Source: Geobacter sp. | GTDB taxonomy: Bacteria > Desulfobacterota > Desulfuromonadia > Geobacterales > Pseudopelobacteraceae | Direction of reading: 5' to 3' | NCBI GenBank assembly: GCA_025360785.1 | Contig: JANYBN010000094.1 | Location: 1 to 47,979 of the forward strand | Length of the DNA stretch: 47,979 bases | Shown: positions 26,258 through 34,558 of the stretch, one piece after another | Numbering within the stretch: the stretch's first letter is position 1 | Layout: every line of letters begins with the position of its first letter | Made by a program: the position numbers and the translations under genes | Notes under the pieces: generated by a model | Databases searched by the model: none | Told to the model about the DNA's origin: nothing | What the model saw: only the letters and a program-made list of their open reading frames with translations

Positions 26258-26293
26258 AGCCCAACCAAACCTCCGAGGTTTGGTTGGGCTTTT
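26258..26293 (+). terminator. Very strong intrinsic terminator
   Basis: AGCCCAACCAAACCT (26258-26272) and its exact complement (26276-26290) form a 15-bp stem with a 3-base loop, then TTT. It ends 6 bases before the cydC stop on the opposite strand. Orientation by the T-run is plus. Confidence 0.88.
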
Positions 26294-26299
26294 CGCAGG

Positions 26300-27952
26300 C
26301 TACAAATCACGTTCCAGGTGAACCACCGAATCACCAAGCTCAAGACATGCGGGACGATGACTGATGACCAGCAGGGTCGTAGCTGTTCCTCCAACCCGCC
26401 TTTTCAAGTGCGAAATCACGTCTCTCTCCGTCGCACCGTCAAGACCTTCTGTCGGCTCATCCAACAGCAGAATGGGCGCATTTTTCAGGAGAGCCCGGGC
26501 TAGTGCGATACGGCGCGCCTCACCACCTGAAACCGCAGAACCATTGAGCCCCACCTGTGTATCCAGCCCCAGCGGCAGTCCCGCCACCCATGAGACCAGA
26601 CAACTGTCCCTGAGCGCAAACTGAAGCTGTTCCTCATCTACCGAAGCGTTGCCGAGCAGGATATTGTCCCTGATAGTGCCGTTAAACAGGTGGGGACGTT
26701 GCGGCACTGCAGCGATCATGCTGATGAGCGCGTCCTTCGACAAATCCCTGATTTCGATACCGCCGACGGTGATACTCCCTTCATAGTTACGGAAACGGAG
26801 CATGATTTCGACAATAAGACTTTTGCCGCTGCCACTGGGTCCGGTCAGCACGACACTGCCGCCAGCCGGCACAGTCAGGGAAATGTTTCGTAACACCGGC
26901 TTGCACTGAAGATACGATGCTGAAACGTTGCTGAAATTGATCCCGTTATGGGCCGGCATGTCACTCAATACAGGTGTGTCCGGCACCGGTGCTGGGGCAT
27001 CGGCCAGCTCGAAGATACGGGCAGCTGATTCGCGTGCAGCAGGCAGGAGATGCAGAGCCGTGGGCATCTGACCCGCAGCTTCAAAGAGCGCGGCAGAAAA
27101 GAGCAGCAGCATAACCAGATTGGGAGGGTGGATCTGGTGAGAAGCAACTCCCATACTGGCGCTCAACAGCACCGCTGCAACACCGCACCCGGCAAACAGC
27201 GCCATGCCGCCAAGAGAAAAGCCATTAATGCGGCCAAGTCGTTCCTGTTCCGCGACCAGCTTTGCCGATAAAGCATCTACTGCGGTCGCCTGGCGATCAA
27301 CCGCTCCCAGCAGAATCAGCTCCTCAATACCTTGAAGTCCTTCGGTCACTCTGCTGCGCAGTTCGGCGGACAGCTGGGCCGATCTTCTGCCCGGCTGCTC
27401 CGAAAAACGCTGAACCAGCAATGGCAGCCCAATCCCAGCTAGCAATAGAAACAGCAGCATCACGGCAGCTGACGGAGGGCTGAAGCAGAGCAGGAAAACA
27501 AGTCCGGTCACAATAGAAACGGTTCCCACTGCGAGCGGCGCAATTATTCTCAGGTAAAGCGTTTCCAGGGCATCGACATCGGCCCGCAACCTGCCGGCCA
27601 CATCGCCATCCGCATAACGCTCCAGACAGGCGGGAGCCAACGGCTCGAACCGCTTGAACAGCCAGACCCGCAGTTCCGCAAGAATCCTGAAGGTCGCTTC
27701 GTGAGTCACCAACCTCTCCGCATAGCGCCCGACTGTTCTTGAAATGGCCAGAAGACGGATGGCCGCCGACGGGAAGAAATAATTAAACGCTGCCCCGCTG
27801 CTGCCGGAAACGGCCATGGAGGCGATGAACCACCCTGAAACCGCCATCAGCAGGGTATTGGCAATTATAACCAAGACACCCAACAGGATTCCGGCTGCCA
27901 TCCAGGGCCACTGGTTTCTGGATATTTTCAGAAAGCGAACGATCCAACTCAC
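26300..27952 (-). CDS. cydC: ABC exporter subunit CydC
   Basis: A 550-residue half transporter: six transmembrane helices (about 1-310), then an ABC ATPase. Walker A is GPSGSGKSLIVE, the signature is AVSGGEARRIALARALL and Walker B is ILLLDEPTEGLD, followed by VISHRP. With CydD it forms the heterodimer that exports glutathione/cysteine and is required for assembly of cytochrome bd. The start is GTG 27952, overlapping the cydD stop as GTGA, with GGAGG 7 bases upstream. Genes downstream on this strand after the HTH segment are cydA and cydB. Confidence 0.95.
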   Translation of the reverse strand: MSWIVRFLKISRNQWPWMAAGILLGVLVIIANTLLMAVSGWFIASMAVSGSSGAAFNYFFPSAAIRLLAISRTVGRYAERLVTHEATFRILAELRVWLFKRFEPLAPACLERYADGDVAGRLRADVDALETLYLRIIAPLAVGTVSIVTGLVFLLCFSPPSAAVMLLFLLLAGIGLPLLVQRFSEQPGRRSAQLSAELRSRVTEGLQGIEELILLGAVDRQATAVDALSAKLVAEQERLGRINGFSLGGMALFAGCGVAAVLLSASMGVASHQIHPPNLVMLLLFSAALFEAAGQMPTALHLLPAARESAARIFELADAPAPVPDTPVLSDMPAHNGINFSNVSASYLQCKPVLRNISLTVPAGGSVVLTGPSGSGKSLIVEIMLRFRNYEGSITVGGIEIRDLSKDALISMIAAVPQRPHLFNGTIRDNILLGNASVDEEQLQFALRDSCLVSWVAGLPLGLDTQVGLNGSAVSGGEARRIALARALLKNAPILLLDEPTEGLDGATERDVISHLKRRVGGTATTLLVISHRPACLELGDSVVHLERDL

Positions 27953-29679
27953 GCTTGATCCTCCCACGGAGTCAGAAAAGCTGTCGCAGAAACCACCCGT
28001 TCAATACGGCCATCAATCATTTCCGCCACTCTTTCTACATGGGACAGGGTCTGTTCGCGATGGCTGATCACCAGAACCGTCCGCCCTTTGGCCAGCCTTA
28101 CCAGGGCCTCGCCAACCAGACGCTCGTTTTCCGCATCGAGTCCGGCAGTCGGTTCATCCAGCACTACAATGGTCGCCTTGCACAAATATGCCCTGGCAAG
28201 AGCCAGACGCTTCAATTCGCCTCCGGACAGACCGGCGCCGCGATCTCCCAGAACAGTGTCCAGACCAAGAGGAAGACGACCGATGAATTGGCTTGCAGAG
28301 GCAGCTTCAAGCGCGGTATTGATCTCATTCTCATCGGCGCACGGCCGACCAAGAGTGAGGTTTTCACGCACCGTTCCGGAAGTAAAATAAGGAGACTGCG
28401 GCACCCAGGCCAGCCTGAATCTCCAGGAATCAGGCGCAAGCGTGGTCAGATCCTGACCGTTGACAAGGACACGCCCCGATTCAGGCCTGGCTAACCCGGC
28501 AAGTAAGCGGGCCAAAGTTGTCTTCCCCGCCCCGCTCTCCCCTGCAAGTGCCGTGATGCTGCCGGACGGCAATTCCAGGTTAACGCCGGTTACCCCACCC
28601 CTGTTGCCGCCGTAACGAAAAGAGACCTCCTCAAAGATAATAGCAGGTGCTCCATTCGGAGCCGGCACTGTTCCTGCGAATCCCTCAGGCAATTGCTTGG
28701 CCAGCAGCGGCGCGATCCGTTCGGCGTCGGCCACCCCCTGCATCCTGGCATGATACGAGAGTCCAAGATTGCGTAACGGGAGGTAGAATTCCGGTGCCAT
28801 CAGCAAAACGAAAAGTCCTTCCTGAAGCGTAAGGGCTCCCGAAAGAAGCCTGAAGCCGACGATAACCGCAACCACGGCGGTTCCGACCGTGGCAAAAAAT
28901 TCCAGGGCAAAGGCGGACAAGAAGGCCACGCGCAATACGGCCATGGTAGCGGTGCGATACTCTTCGGAAACGCGCGCCACCGTCGCCGCCTCTTTTTTTG
29001 CCGCGCCGAATATTATGAGATCGGGCAACCCCTGCACCAGATCTATCAGATGACCGACCATGCGGGAGAGACGCCCCCACTGACGACGATGGAGCTTTTC
29101 TGAACCCTGGCCGATCAGAATCATGAAGAGAGGAATAAAGGGGGCGGAAAAGAGCAACACCAGACTTGAGCGCCATTCGGAAGGAACAATGATGATCAGG
29201 AACATGAGCGGCAGGATCGCCGCGAGGGATAGTTGTGGGAGAAAGCGGGTGAAATAGGGTTCCAGCTCGTCCACACCCTTGGTAATGGTTTCAATCAACG
29301 GGCCGGATTCTTCTCCTGCCAGGCCGGCCGGCCCCAGGGCTTGAATCTTGCGGTACAGCTTGCTCCGTACCGCTTGTTTCACTCCGGCCGCAACTGATGC
29401 AGACTTTTTTTCCAGTATATATATGCAGATGCAGCGAGTTGCAGCAAGCAGAGCGAGTGCTCCGGCAATCGACATAATCGACGCCACACCTTCGCCCTGC
29501 ATGACGACTCGCTGACAGGCCATTGAGAGCAGGCGGGCCTGAAAAACCACCAGCAGCCCGATTCCGGCGGACAGTAAAACAACAAAGACCAGGAGTCCAC
29601 GGACTTTTTTGGCCTCTGCAAGCAGCCAGAGTTCCGCACTGTTATCCCGCCGGGGACTCTCTTCAGAATGTTCAGTCAT
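27949..29679 (-). CDS. cydD: ABC exporter subunit CydD
   Basis: A 576-residue partner of CydC with the same layout. The membrane domain covers about 30-330, then GESGAGKTTLARLLAGL, signature GLSGGELKRLALARAYL and Walker B IVVLDEPTAGLD, followed by ISHREQT. It exports thiols to the periplasm for cytochrome bd maturation. ATG 29679 has no strong ribosome site. The guaA stop is only 27 bases upstream, so it may be read from the gua message. It overlaps cydC by 4 bases. Confidence 0.95.
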   Translation of the reverse strand: MTEHSEESPRRDNSAELWLLAEAKKVRGLLVFVVLLSAGIGLLVVFQARLLSMACQRVVMQGEGVASIMSIAGALALLAATRCICIYILEKKSASVAAGVKQAVRSKLYRKIQALGPAGLAGEESGPLIETITKGVDELEPYFTRFLPQLSLAAILPLMFLIIIVPSEWRSSLVLLFSAPFIPLFMILIGQGSEKLHRRQWGRLSRMVGHLIDLVQGLPDLIIFGAAKKEAATVARVSEEYRTATMAVLRVAFLSAFALEFFATVGTAVVAVIVGFRLLSGALTLQEGLFVLLMAPEFYLPLRNLGLSYHARMQGVADAERIAPLLAKQLPEGFAGTVPAPNGAPAIIFEEVSFRYGGNRGGVTGVNLELPSGSITALAGESGAGKTTLARLLAGLARPESGRVLVNGQDLTTLAPDSWRFRLAWVPQSPYFTSGTVRENLTLGRPCADENEINTALEAASASQFIGRLPLGLDTVLGDRGAGLSGGELKRLALARAYLCKATIVVLDEPTAGLDAENERLVGEALVRLAKGRTVLVISHREQTLSHVERVAEMIDGRIERVVSATAFLTPWEDQA

Positions 29680-29706
29680 AGATTGAAATGGATTGTAAAA
29701 ATGCCG

Positions 29707-31266
29707 TTATTCCCACTCGATTGTTGCCGGAGGCTTGCTGGAAATATCGTAGACGACCCGGTTAATACCCTTCACCTCGTTGATGATCCGGCCACTGATG
29801 CGGGCCAGATCCTCGTACGGCATCGGATACCAGCCGGCGGTCATAAAATCCTTGGTCTCAACCGCCCGCAGTGCAACGACATACTCATAGGTGCGCCCAT
29901 CGCCCATGACGCCGACGCTCTTGACCGGCAGAAACACCGCAAAGGCCTGGCTGATCTTGTCATAATGCCCCGAGGAATAGAGTTCCTCGATATAAATGGC
30001 ATCAGCCCGGCGCAAAATATCGCAGTACTCTTTTTTAACTTCGCCAAGAATCCGCACCCCGAGACCCGGACCGGGAAACGGGTGTCGCCAGACCATCTGG
30101 CGAGGCAGACCCATCTCTTCCCCGATGGCCCGTACTTCATCCTTGAACAGCTCTCTGAGCGGTTCGAGAAGCTTGAGTTTCATATAATCGGGGAGACCGC
30201 CAACATTGTGATGGCTTTTGATGTTATGCGCCTTGCCGGTTTTTGCCCCGGCTGATTCGATGACATCCGGATAAATGGTCCCCTGAGCCAGCCAGTTAGC
30301 ATCTTTGATCAGCTTTGACTGCTCTTCGAAAATATCGACAAACAGGCCGCCGATGATCTTGCGCTTCTTTTCGGGATCGCTCTCGCCGGCCAGAGCGGTC
30401 AGGAAGCGCTCCTCGGCATCTACCCGGATCACCTTGACTCCTAGATTCTGGGCAAAGGTCGCCATAACCTGGTCACCCTCCCCCAGACGGAGCAGACCGT
30501 TATCAACAAACACACAGGTCAGCTGGTCGCCGATGGCGCGGTGGATCAGCGCTGCGGCCACCGACGAGTCAACGCCGCCGGAGAGGCCAAGAATGACGGT
30601 ATCGCTGCCGACCTGAAGACGGATGCGTTCGACCGAATCCTCGATAATCTGACCGGGAGTCCATTGCCCGCTGCAACCGCATACCCTCCGTACAAAGGTG
30701 TCGATTAACATCTCGCCGCGCGGAGTGTGGTTTACCTCGGGATGAAACTGCACTCCGTAGAGATTCCTGCCGACATTCTGAATGGCGCAGACCGGGGCGT
30801 TGGCTGTACCGGCAACTATTTCGAATCCGTCCGGAACGCGGGCAACATGGTCACCATGACTCATCCAGACCGGGCTGATTCCATCAATAAAGAAACCGTC
30901 GAAAAGCGGGCCGGGATGCCCACTTGATAGCAGCTCGGCATGACCGAATTCACGTTTGCCGGCCGGCACGACTTCACCGCCAAAATGACGGCTCATCAAC
31001 TGCATACCATAGCAGATACCCAGCACCGGCACGTCCAGCTCGAACAGCTCCTCGGCGACAGAGGGAGCGCCCTGATCATAAACCGAGCATGGACCGCCCG
31101 AAAGAATGATCCCGGTTGGGGCAAAGGTGCGGATAGCTGCGAGATCCATGTCGAACGGATGCAGTTCACAGTAAACATGGGCTTCGCGAATCCGGCGGGC
31201 GATCAACTGGGTGTACTGTGAACCAAAATCGAGTATCAGAATTCTTTGACTGTGAATATCAGACAT
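29707..31266 (-). CDS. guaA: GMP synthase (glutamine-hydrolysing)
   Basis: A 519-residue enzyme that aminates XMP to GMP. An N-terminal class I glutaminase (about 1-195) has Cys in [10 protein letters not shown] and the His/Glu in [15 protein letters not shown]. The ATP-pyrophosphatase domain has [15 protein letters not shown], and the C-terminal dimer domain ends [11 protein letters not shown] 31266 ([20 protein letters not shown]) has AAAGG 7 bases upstream; the open frame begins 17 codons earlier without one. It follows guaB by 151 bases containing a hairpin, and runs into cydD. Confidence 0.97.
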   Translation of the reverse strand: MSDIHSQRILILDFGSQYTQLIARRIREAHVYCELHPFDMDLAAIRTFAPTGIILSGGPCSVYDQGAPSVAEELFELDVPVLGICYGMQLMSRHFGGEVVPAGKREFGHAELLSSGHPGPLFDGFFIDGISPVWMSHGDHVARVPDGFEIVAGTANAPVCAIQNVGRNLYGVQFHPEVNHTPRGEMLIDTFVRRVCGCSGQWTPGQIIEDSVERIRLQVGSDTVILGLSGGVDSSVAAALIHRAIGDQLTCVFVDNGLLRLGEGDQVMATFAQNLGVKVIRVDAEERFLTALAGESDPEKKRKIIGGLFVDIFEEQSKLIKDANWLAQGTIYPDVIESAGAKTGKAHNIKSHHNVGGLPDYMKLKLLEPLRELFKDEVRAIGEEMGLPRQMVWRHPFPGPGLGVRILGEVKKEYCDILRRADAIYIEELYSSGHYDKISQAFAVFLPVKSVGVMGDGRTYEYVVALRAVETKDFMTAGWYPMPYEDLARISGRIINEVKGINRVVYDISSKPPATIEWE

Positions 31267-31371
31267 AATTAAAACCTTTCCGTGTACATGGTAACTATTC
31301 ACACACTTCATAATCATTAGATTTACAGAGATGAAGGGGATAAAGGGGACAGCGGCAACATGCTGAATAGG

Positions 31372-31404
31372 AAAATGCCCCGGTTAGCTGACCCGGGGCA
31401 TAAA
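31372..31404 (-). terminator. Hairpin with T-run between guaB and guaA
   Basis: On the minus strand ATGCCCCGG (31401-31393) pairs with CCGGGGCAT (31383-31375), followed by TTTTC. It lies 14 bases past the guaB stop. As guaA is on the same strand, it may reduce rather than abolish read-through. Confidence 0.75.
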
Positions 31405-31417
31405 ATTTCAAGTATTT

Positions 31418-32887
31418 TTAGTTGCTCACACGGTAGTTAGGCGCTTCTTTTGTTATAGTAACGTCGTGCACATGAGATTCTTTGAGTCCGGCTCCGGTGA
31501 TACGAATAAAGCGACCTTTATCCTGCAACTCCTTGATGGTTCCACAGCCGGTATAACCCATTCCTGAACGGAGTCCGCCGAGCAGTTGATGAATATTGGC
31601 AGAGAGCGGCCCGCGTAGCGGCACCATCCCTTCGATTCCTTCCGGAACCAGCTTGACATCATCACCGACATCGGACTGGAAGTAGCGATCCTTGCTACCG
31701 TCCTTCATGGCGCCGATGGACCCCATGCCGCGATAACTCTTGTAGGTACGCCCCTGATAAAGAACCGTATCGCCGGGCGATTCCTCTGTGCCGGCAAACA
31801 GCGAGCCGATCATGATGCAGTCGGCTCCAGCCGTTACGGCCTTGGGAAGATCACCGGAATACTTGATGCCACCGTCGGCAATAACAGGAACATCATATTT
31901 GTGAGCCATACGGGAGCATTCATGGATTGCTGTAATCTGCGGAACGCCGACACCGGCCACGATGCGGGTCGTACAAATCGAGCCAGGTCCGATTCCGACT
32001 TTAATACCGTCGGCGCCCGCTTTGATCAGAGCCTCAGCCGCCTCGGCAGTAGCAATATTTCCGGCGATTATCTCCAAACCAGGAAAGGTTGATTTAGCAC
32101 GTTGAACCGCTTCGATTACCCCTTGGGAATGTCCGTGGGCAGTATCGATGACGATGACATCCACTCCGGCCCTGATCAAAGCATCAATGCGGGCTTCCAT
32201 ATCCGGAGTGGGACCTACAGCAGCGCCGGTCCGCAGACGTCCCAGGCTGTCCTTGCAGGCAAAGGGATATTTTTTGACCTTTTCAATATCCTTTATAGTA
32301 ATCAACCCCTTTAGGAAGCGGTCGTCATCTACCACCAACAGCTTCTCTACCCTGGTATGCTTGAGGATCTCTTTAGCCTGTTCCAGAGTTGTCCCGACTT
32401 CCACAGTCACCAGATTGCGTTTGGTCATACGGGCCGAGATCGGCAGGTCAAAATCAGTCTCAAAACGGAGATCGCGGTTTGTCAGAATCCCTACCAGCTT
32501 TCCGTTGGCTTTCGTGACAGGTACACCGGATATTCTATAGCGCTGCATGATATCCAGAGCTTCGCTGATTTTCTGCGTCGGGCGCATCGTGATCGGATCA
32601 ACGATCATGCCTGACTCGCTTTTCTTGACCTTGTCCACTTCATAGGCCTGAGCCTCAATAGAGAGGTTCTTGTGAATAATACCAAGGCCACCCTCGCGAG
32701 CCATGCAGATAGCGCTTCGGGCTTCAGTTACGGTATCCATAGCCGCACTTACCAGAGGAATATTAAGCGGTATGTTTCGGGAAATTCTAGTAGTAAGGTT
32801 GGCATCGCGGGGGAGAATTATAGAATGGGCGGGAACAAGCAGGACATCGTCGAAGGTCAGCCCTTCGGTCAGTTTGTCATATTGCAT
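31418..32887 (-). CDS. guaB: Inosine-5'-monophosphate dehydrogenase
   Basis: A 489-residue enzyme that oxidises IMP to XMP with NAD+, the committed step to GMP. The TIM barrel is interrupted by two CBS domains (about 95-205). The catalytic Cys is in [15 protein letters not shown], with [15 protein letters not shown] and the flap [13 protein letters not shown] 32887 ([20 protein letters not shown]) has GGAG 6 bases upstream; the TTG two codons earlier overlaps that ribosome site. A good promoter lies 32 bases ahead. Confidence 0.97.
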   Translation of the reverse strand: MQYDKLTEGLTFDDVLLVPAHSIILPRDANLTTRISRNIPLNIPLVSAAMDTVTEARSAICMAREGGLGIIHKNLSIEAQAYEVDKVKKSESGMIVDPITMRPTQKISEALDIMQRYRISGVPVTKANGKLVGILTNRDLRFETDFDLPISARMTKRNLVTVEVGTTLEQAKEILKHTRVEKLLVVDDDRFLKGLITIKDIEKVKKYPFACKDSLGRLRTGAAVGPTPDMEARIDALIRAGVDVIVIDTAHGHSQGVIEAVQRAKSTFPGLEIIAGNIATAEAAEALIKAGADGIKVGIGPGSICTTRIVAGVGVPQITAIHECSRMAHKYDVPVIADGGIKYSGDLPKAVTAGADCIMIGSLFAGTEESPGDTVLYQGRTYKSYRGMGSIGAMKDGSKDRYFQSDVGDDVKLVPEGIEGMVPLRGPLSANIHQLLGGLRSGMGYTGCGTIKELQDKGRFIRITGAGLKESHVHDVTITKEAPNYRVSN

Positions 32888-32918
32888 GGACAACTCCTAG
32901 CAGATGAAAATTTTATAG

Positions 32919-32947
32919 AAGTTAGTACAGCGCACCGGTCAAGTCAA
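32919..32947 (-). promoter_or_regulatory. Sigma70-like promoter of guaB
   Basis: On the minus strand TTGACT (32947-32942), a 17-base spacer, and TAACTT (32924-32919). The start of transcription would be about 25 bases before the guaB ATG. Confidence 0.65.
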
Positions 32948-33066
32948 GGGAAATGGTTTGGATATTATGTATACTTTAGCGGCAAGATAAACGGATCTGC
33001 ATTGATAGTATATCGCCATCGACAAGTAAACGGCTCAATCTTCGGAAGTGGTTTTTGCGACTACTG

Positions 33067-33086
33067 CCTGTAATTTATCTTACAGG
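33067..33086. promoter_or_regulatory. Inverted repeat CCTGTAA/TTACAGG in a divergent promoter region
   Basis: Seven-base arms (33067-33073 and 33080-33086) with a 6-base centre, between the guaB promoter and the promoter of the HTH gene. It could be an operator; it has no T-run. The rest of the 397-base gap (32888-33284) holds only the two promoters. Confidence 0.4.
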
Positions 33087-33153
33087 ATTTACTCGTGATT
33101 CACGCCATACGAACAAACACGGCACGACACTACCAGATACAACTTGACTCAAA

Positions 33154-33182
33154 TTGACACATGATATAGTCATAAATATACT
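33154..33182 (+). promoter_or_regulatory. Near-consensus sigma70 promoter of the HTH gene
   Basis: TTGACA (33154-33159), exactly 17 bases, then TATACT (33177-33182). A second TTGACT lies 10 bases before the first. It is one of the best promoters in the window and gives a leader of about 95 bases. Confidence 0.75.
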
Positions 33183-33284
33183 CGTAATGAATTGAATCCC
33201 CTTAGAGTTCTCGTAATAGGTAGATATCAACAACCGCACAACATGAAGTACCATGACACAACACACATCCATTGGAGCGACCGA

Positions 33285-33761
33285 ATGCCGATAAAAACCG
33301 ACATACAGTTATCAAACTCAAAATCAAACAATAAGAAGGTCAATAAGGTCACGACCAGCAACATTATGGAAGACGCTCCGTTATTTGCCGGGCTTGACGA
33401 CTACAACTTGAAACAAGCAGAGAGAATGGATGCTGTGTCTACAACGGCAGGTCGGGTAAAGAAAGAGAAAGAGAAAAAGAAAGAAACTGTAACCGGACAA
33501 ACAAAGCAGACAGCTGTAAAAATATCCCTGCCAAAAAGTGCTCCGAAGGTACAAAAGTCACAATCAATTGAGACTGGATCAATGCTGCTTTCCGTGACAG
33601 AAATCTGCGCCCTACTTAAAATTTCAAGGGCTACTCTGGTCAGAATGGATAAATCAGGACAACTACCCGGCCGTATCAAACTGGGTGGTTCGGTGCGATT
33701 TCACCGAGAGACAGTCGAGACGTGGCTTCAGAGCCTCATCAACATCCCCCCTGCCCTGTAA
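33285..33761 (+). CDS. HTH_17/excisionase-like DNA-binding protein with charged N-terminal half
   Basis: A 158-residue protein. The last 60 residues hold an AlpA/Xis-type winged helix: LLSVTEICALLKISRATLVR, GQLPGRIKLGGSVRFHRETVETWL. The first 95 residues have no recognised fold and are rich in Ser, Asn and Lys, including a KKEKEKKKE run. Stand-alone excisionase-like domains direct recombination or act as small regulators. No integrase or attachment site is nearby, so a regulatory role is more likely. ATG 33285 has GGAG 8 bases upstream; an earlier in-frame ATG at 33192 lacks one. It sits where pilR would be expected after pilS, but on the opposite strand. Confidence 0.75.
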   Translation: MPIKTDIQLSNSKSNNKKVNKVTTSNIMEDAPLFAGLDDYNLKQAERMDAVSTTAGRVKKEKEKKKETVTGQTKQTAVKISLPKSAPKVQKSQSIETGSMLLSVTEICALLKISRATLVRMDKSGQLPGRIKLGGSVRFHRETVETWLQSLINIPPAL

Positions 33762-33782
33762 CAATATTCCTAACCTCTTGTC

Positions 33783-34529
33783 TTAGTATACTGCTGGATC
33801 AGGTGATTCAACCATCGGGTTCATGCGGACAGCCAGAGAAAAAAGATAAGGGTAGTCATTCTTTAAATGCTGCATGTACATGACCCATTCTCTGGAAAGA
33901 TGCCCAAACACGCGCTTGATATCGCCGTTTATATGATCAATATCACTCTGCGGCATATTTTCAAAATCATCCCGCGCTTCAAGTTCCTCCACCAGATGGA
34001 AAACGGCCCATAGCAGGTCGGTAAATTCTTCATGCTCAAGAAGGTTCTGATTTTCCAGTAAACTGACCAGAAAACCACGTTTTTCAATTAGATATTTCTT
34101 CAAGATAATCTTATTACATCGGCTTGACTCAATTTTGATGTCACATTTAAGCAGATATTCAAGTGTTGTTGAAAACTCCTGTTCCTTCCATGTCCCATTA
34201 ATCAGCAAATGATGTTTCAGATCACCACAAGCTACTACATAAGCCGACAACTCTTTGAGCAGACGATTACCAACCTCACTGAAGAAGACACCAATAACCA
34301 TATTCAATTTACGTAGAACAGCCTGACGCTCCCTCTCTTTCAACACCCTCTCGATCATCAAAGTAACAATGATGATGTAAACAGGGAGAAATGCAAAATT
34401 ACCCAGAAAACCGACAGTCAGATCCTTCGCGCTGCCCAGCAGCATATAGTCTATACCGTAGAGGATCATAGAGACTGCAAACAGAGTAAATACCATCAAC
34501 GATTTATTCAGTATCAATTTACGGAACAC
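33783..34529 (-). CDS. Unknown protein with two N-terminal membrane helices
   Basis: A 248-residue protein of no recognised family. Two hydrophobic helices (about 10-32 and 40-62) anchor it. The remaining 185 residues look cytosolic, helical and rich in charged and Leu residues (KLNMVIGVFFSEVGNRLLKE, YLIEKRGFLVSLLENQ, FTDLLWAVFHLVEELEARDD). The start is GTG 34529 with GGGAGGG 11 bases upstream. It lies 29 bases after pilS and is probably the last gene of that operon, which suggests a link to pilus control or envelope sensing. Confidence 0.7.
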   Translation of the reverse strand: MFRKLILNKSLMVFTLFAVSMILYGIDYMLLGSAKDLTVGFLGNFAFLPVYIIIVTLMIERVLKERERQAVLRKLNMVIGVFFSEVGNRLLKELSAYVVACGDLKHHLLINGTWKEQEFSTTLEYLLKCDIKIESSRCNKIILKKYLIEKRGFLVSLLENQNLLEHEEFTDLLWAVFHLVEELEARDDFENMPQSDIDHINGDIKRVFGHLSREWVMYMQHLKNDYPYLFSLAVRMNPMVESPDPAVY

Positions 34530-34558
34530 TCAGTAATGCCCTCCCTAAAAAGTGAGTA

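Noticed and set aside
26139-26321. 60-residue plus-strand open frame over the structured segment
   Set aside because: It runs through the 15-bp terminator stem and into the end of cydC, lacks a ribosome site and has no family.
27955-28494. 179-residue plus-strand open frame over cydD
   Set aside because: Antisense to the ABC ATPase domain of cydD; composition is that of an antisense frame.
33285-33761. Integrated element boundary (excisionase gene as part of a prophage or island)
   Set aside because: No integrase, no tRNA and no direct-repeat attachment sites were seen on either side, and guaB and the pil genes flank it closely.
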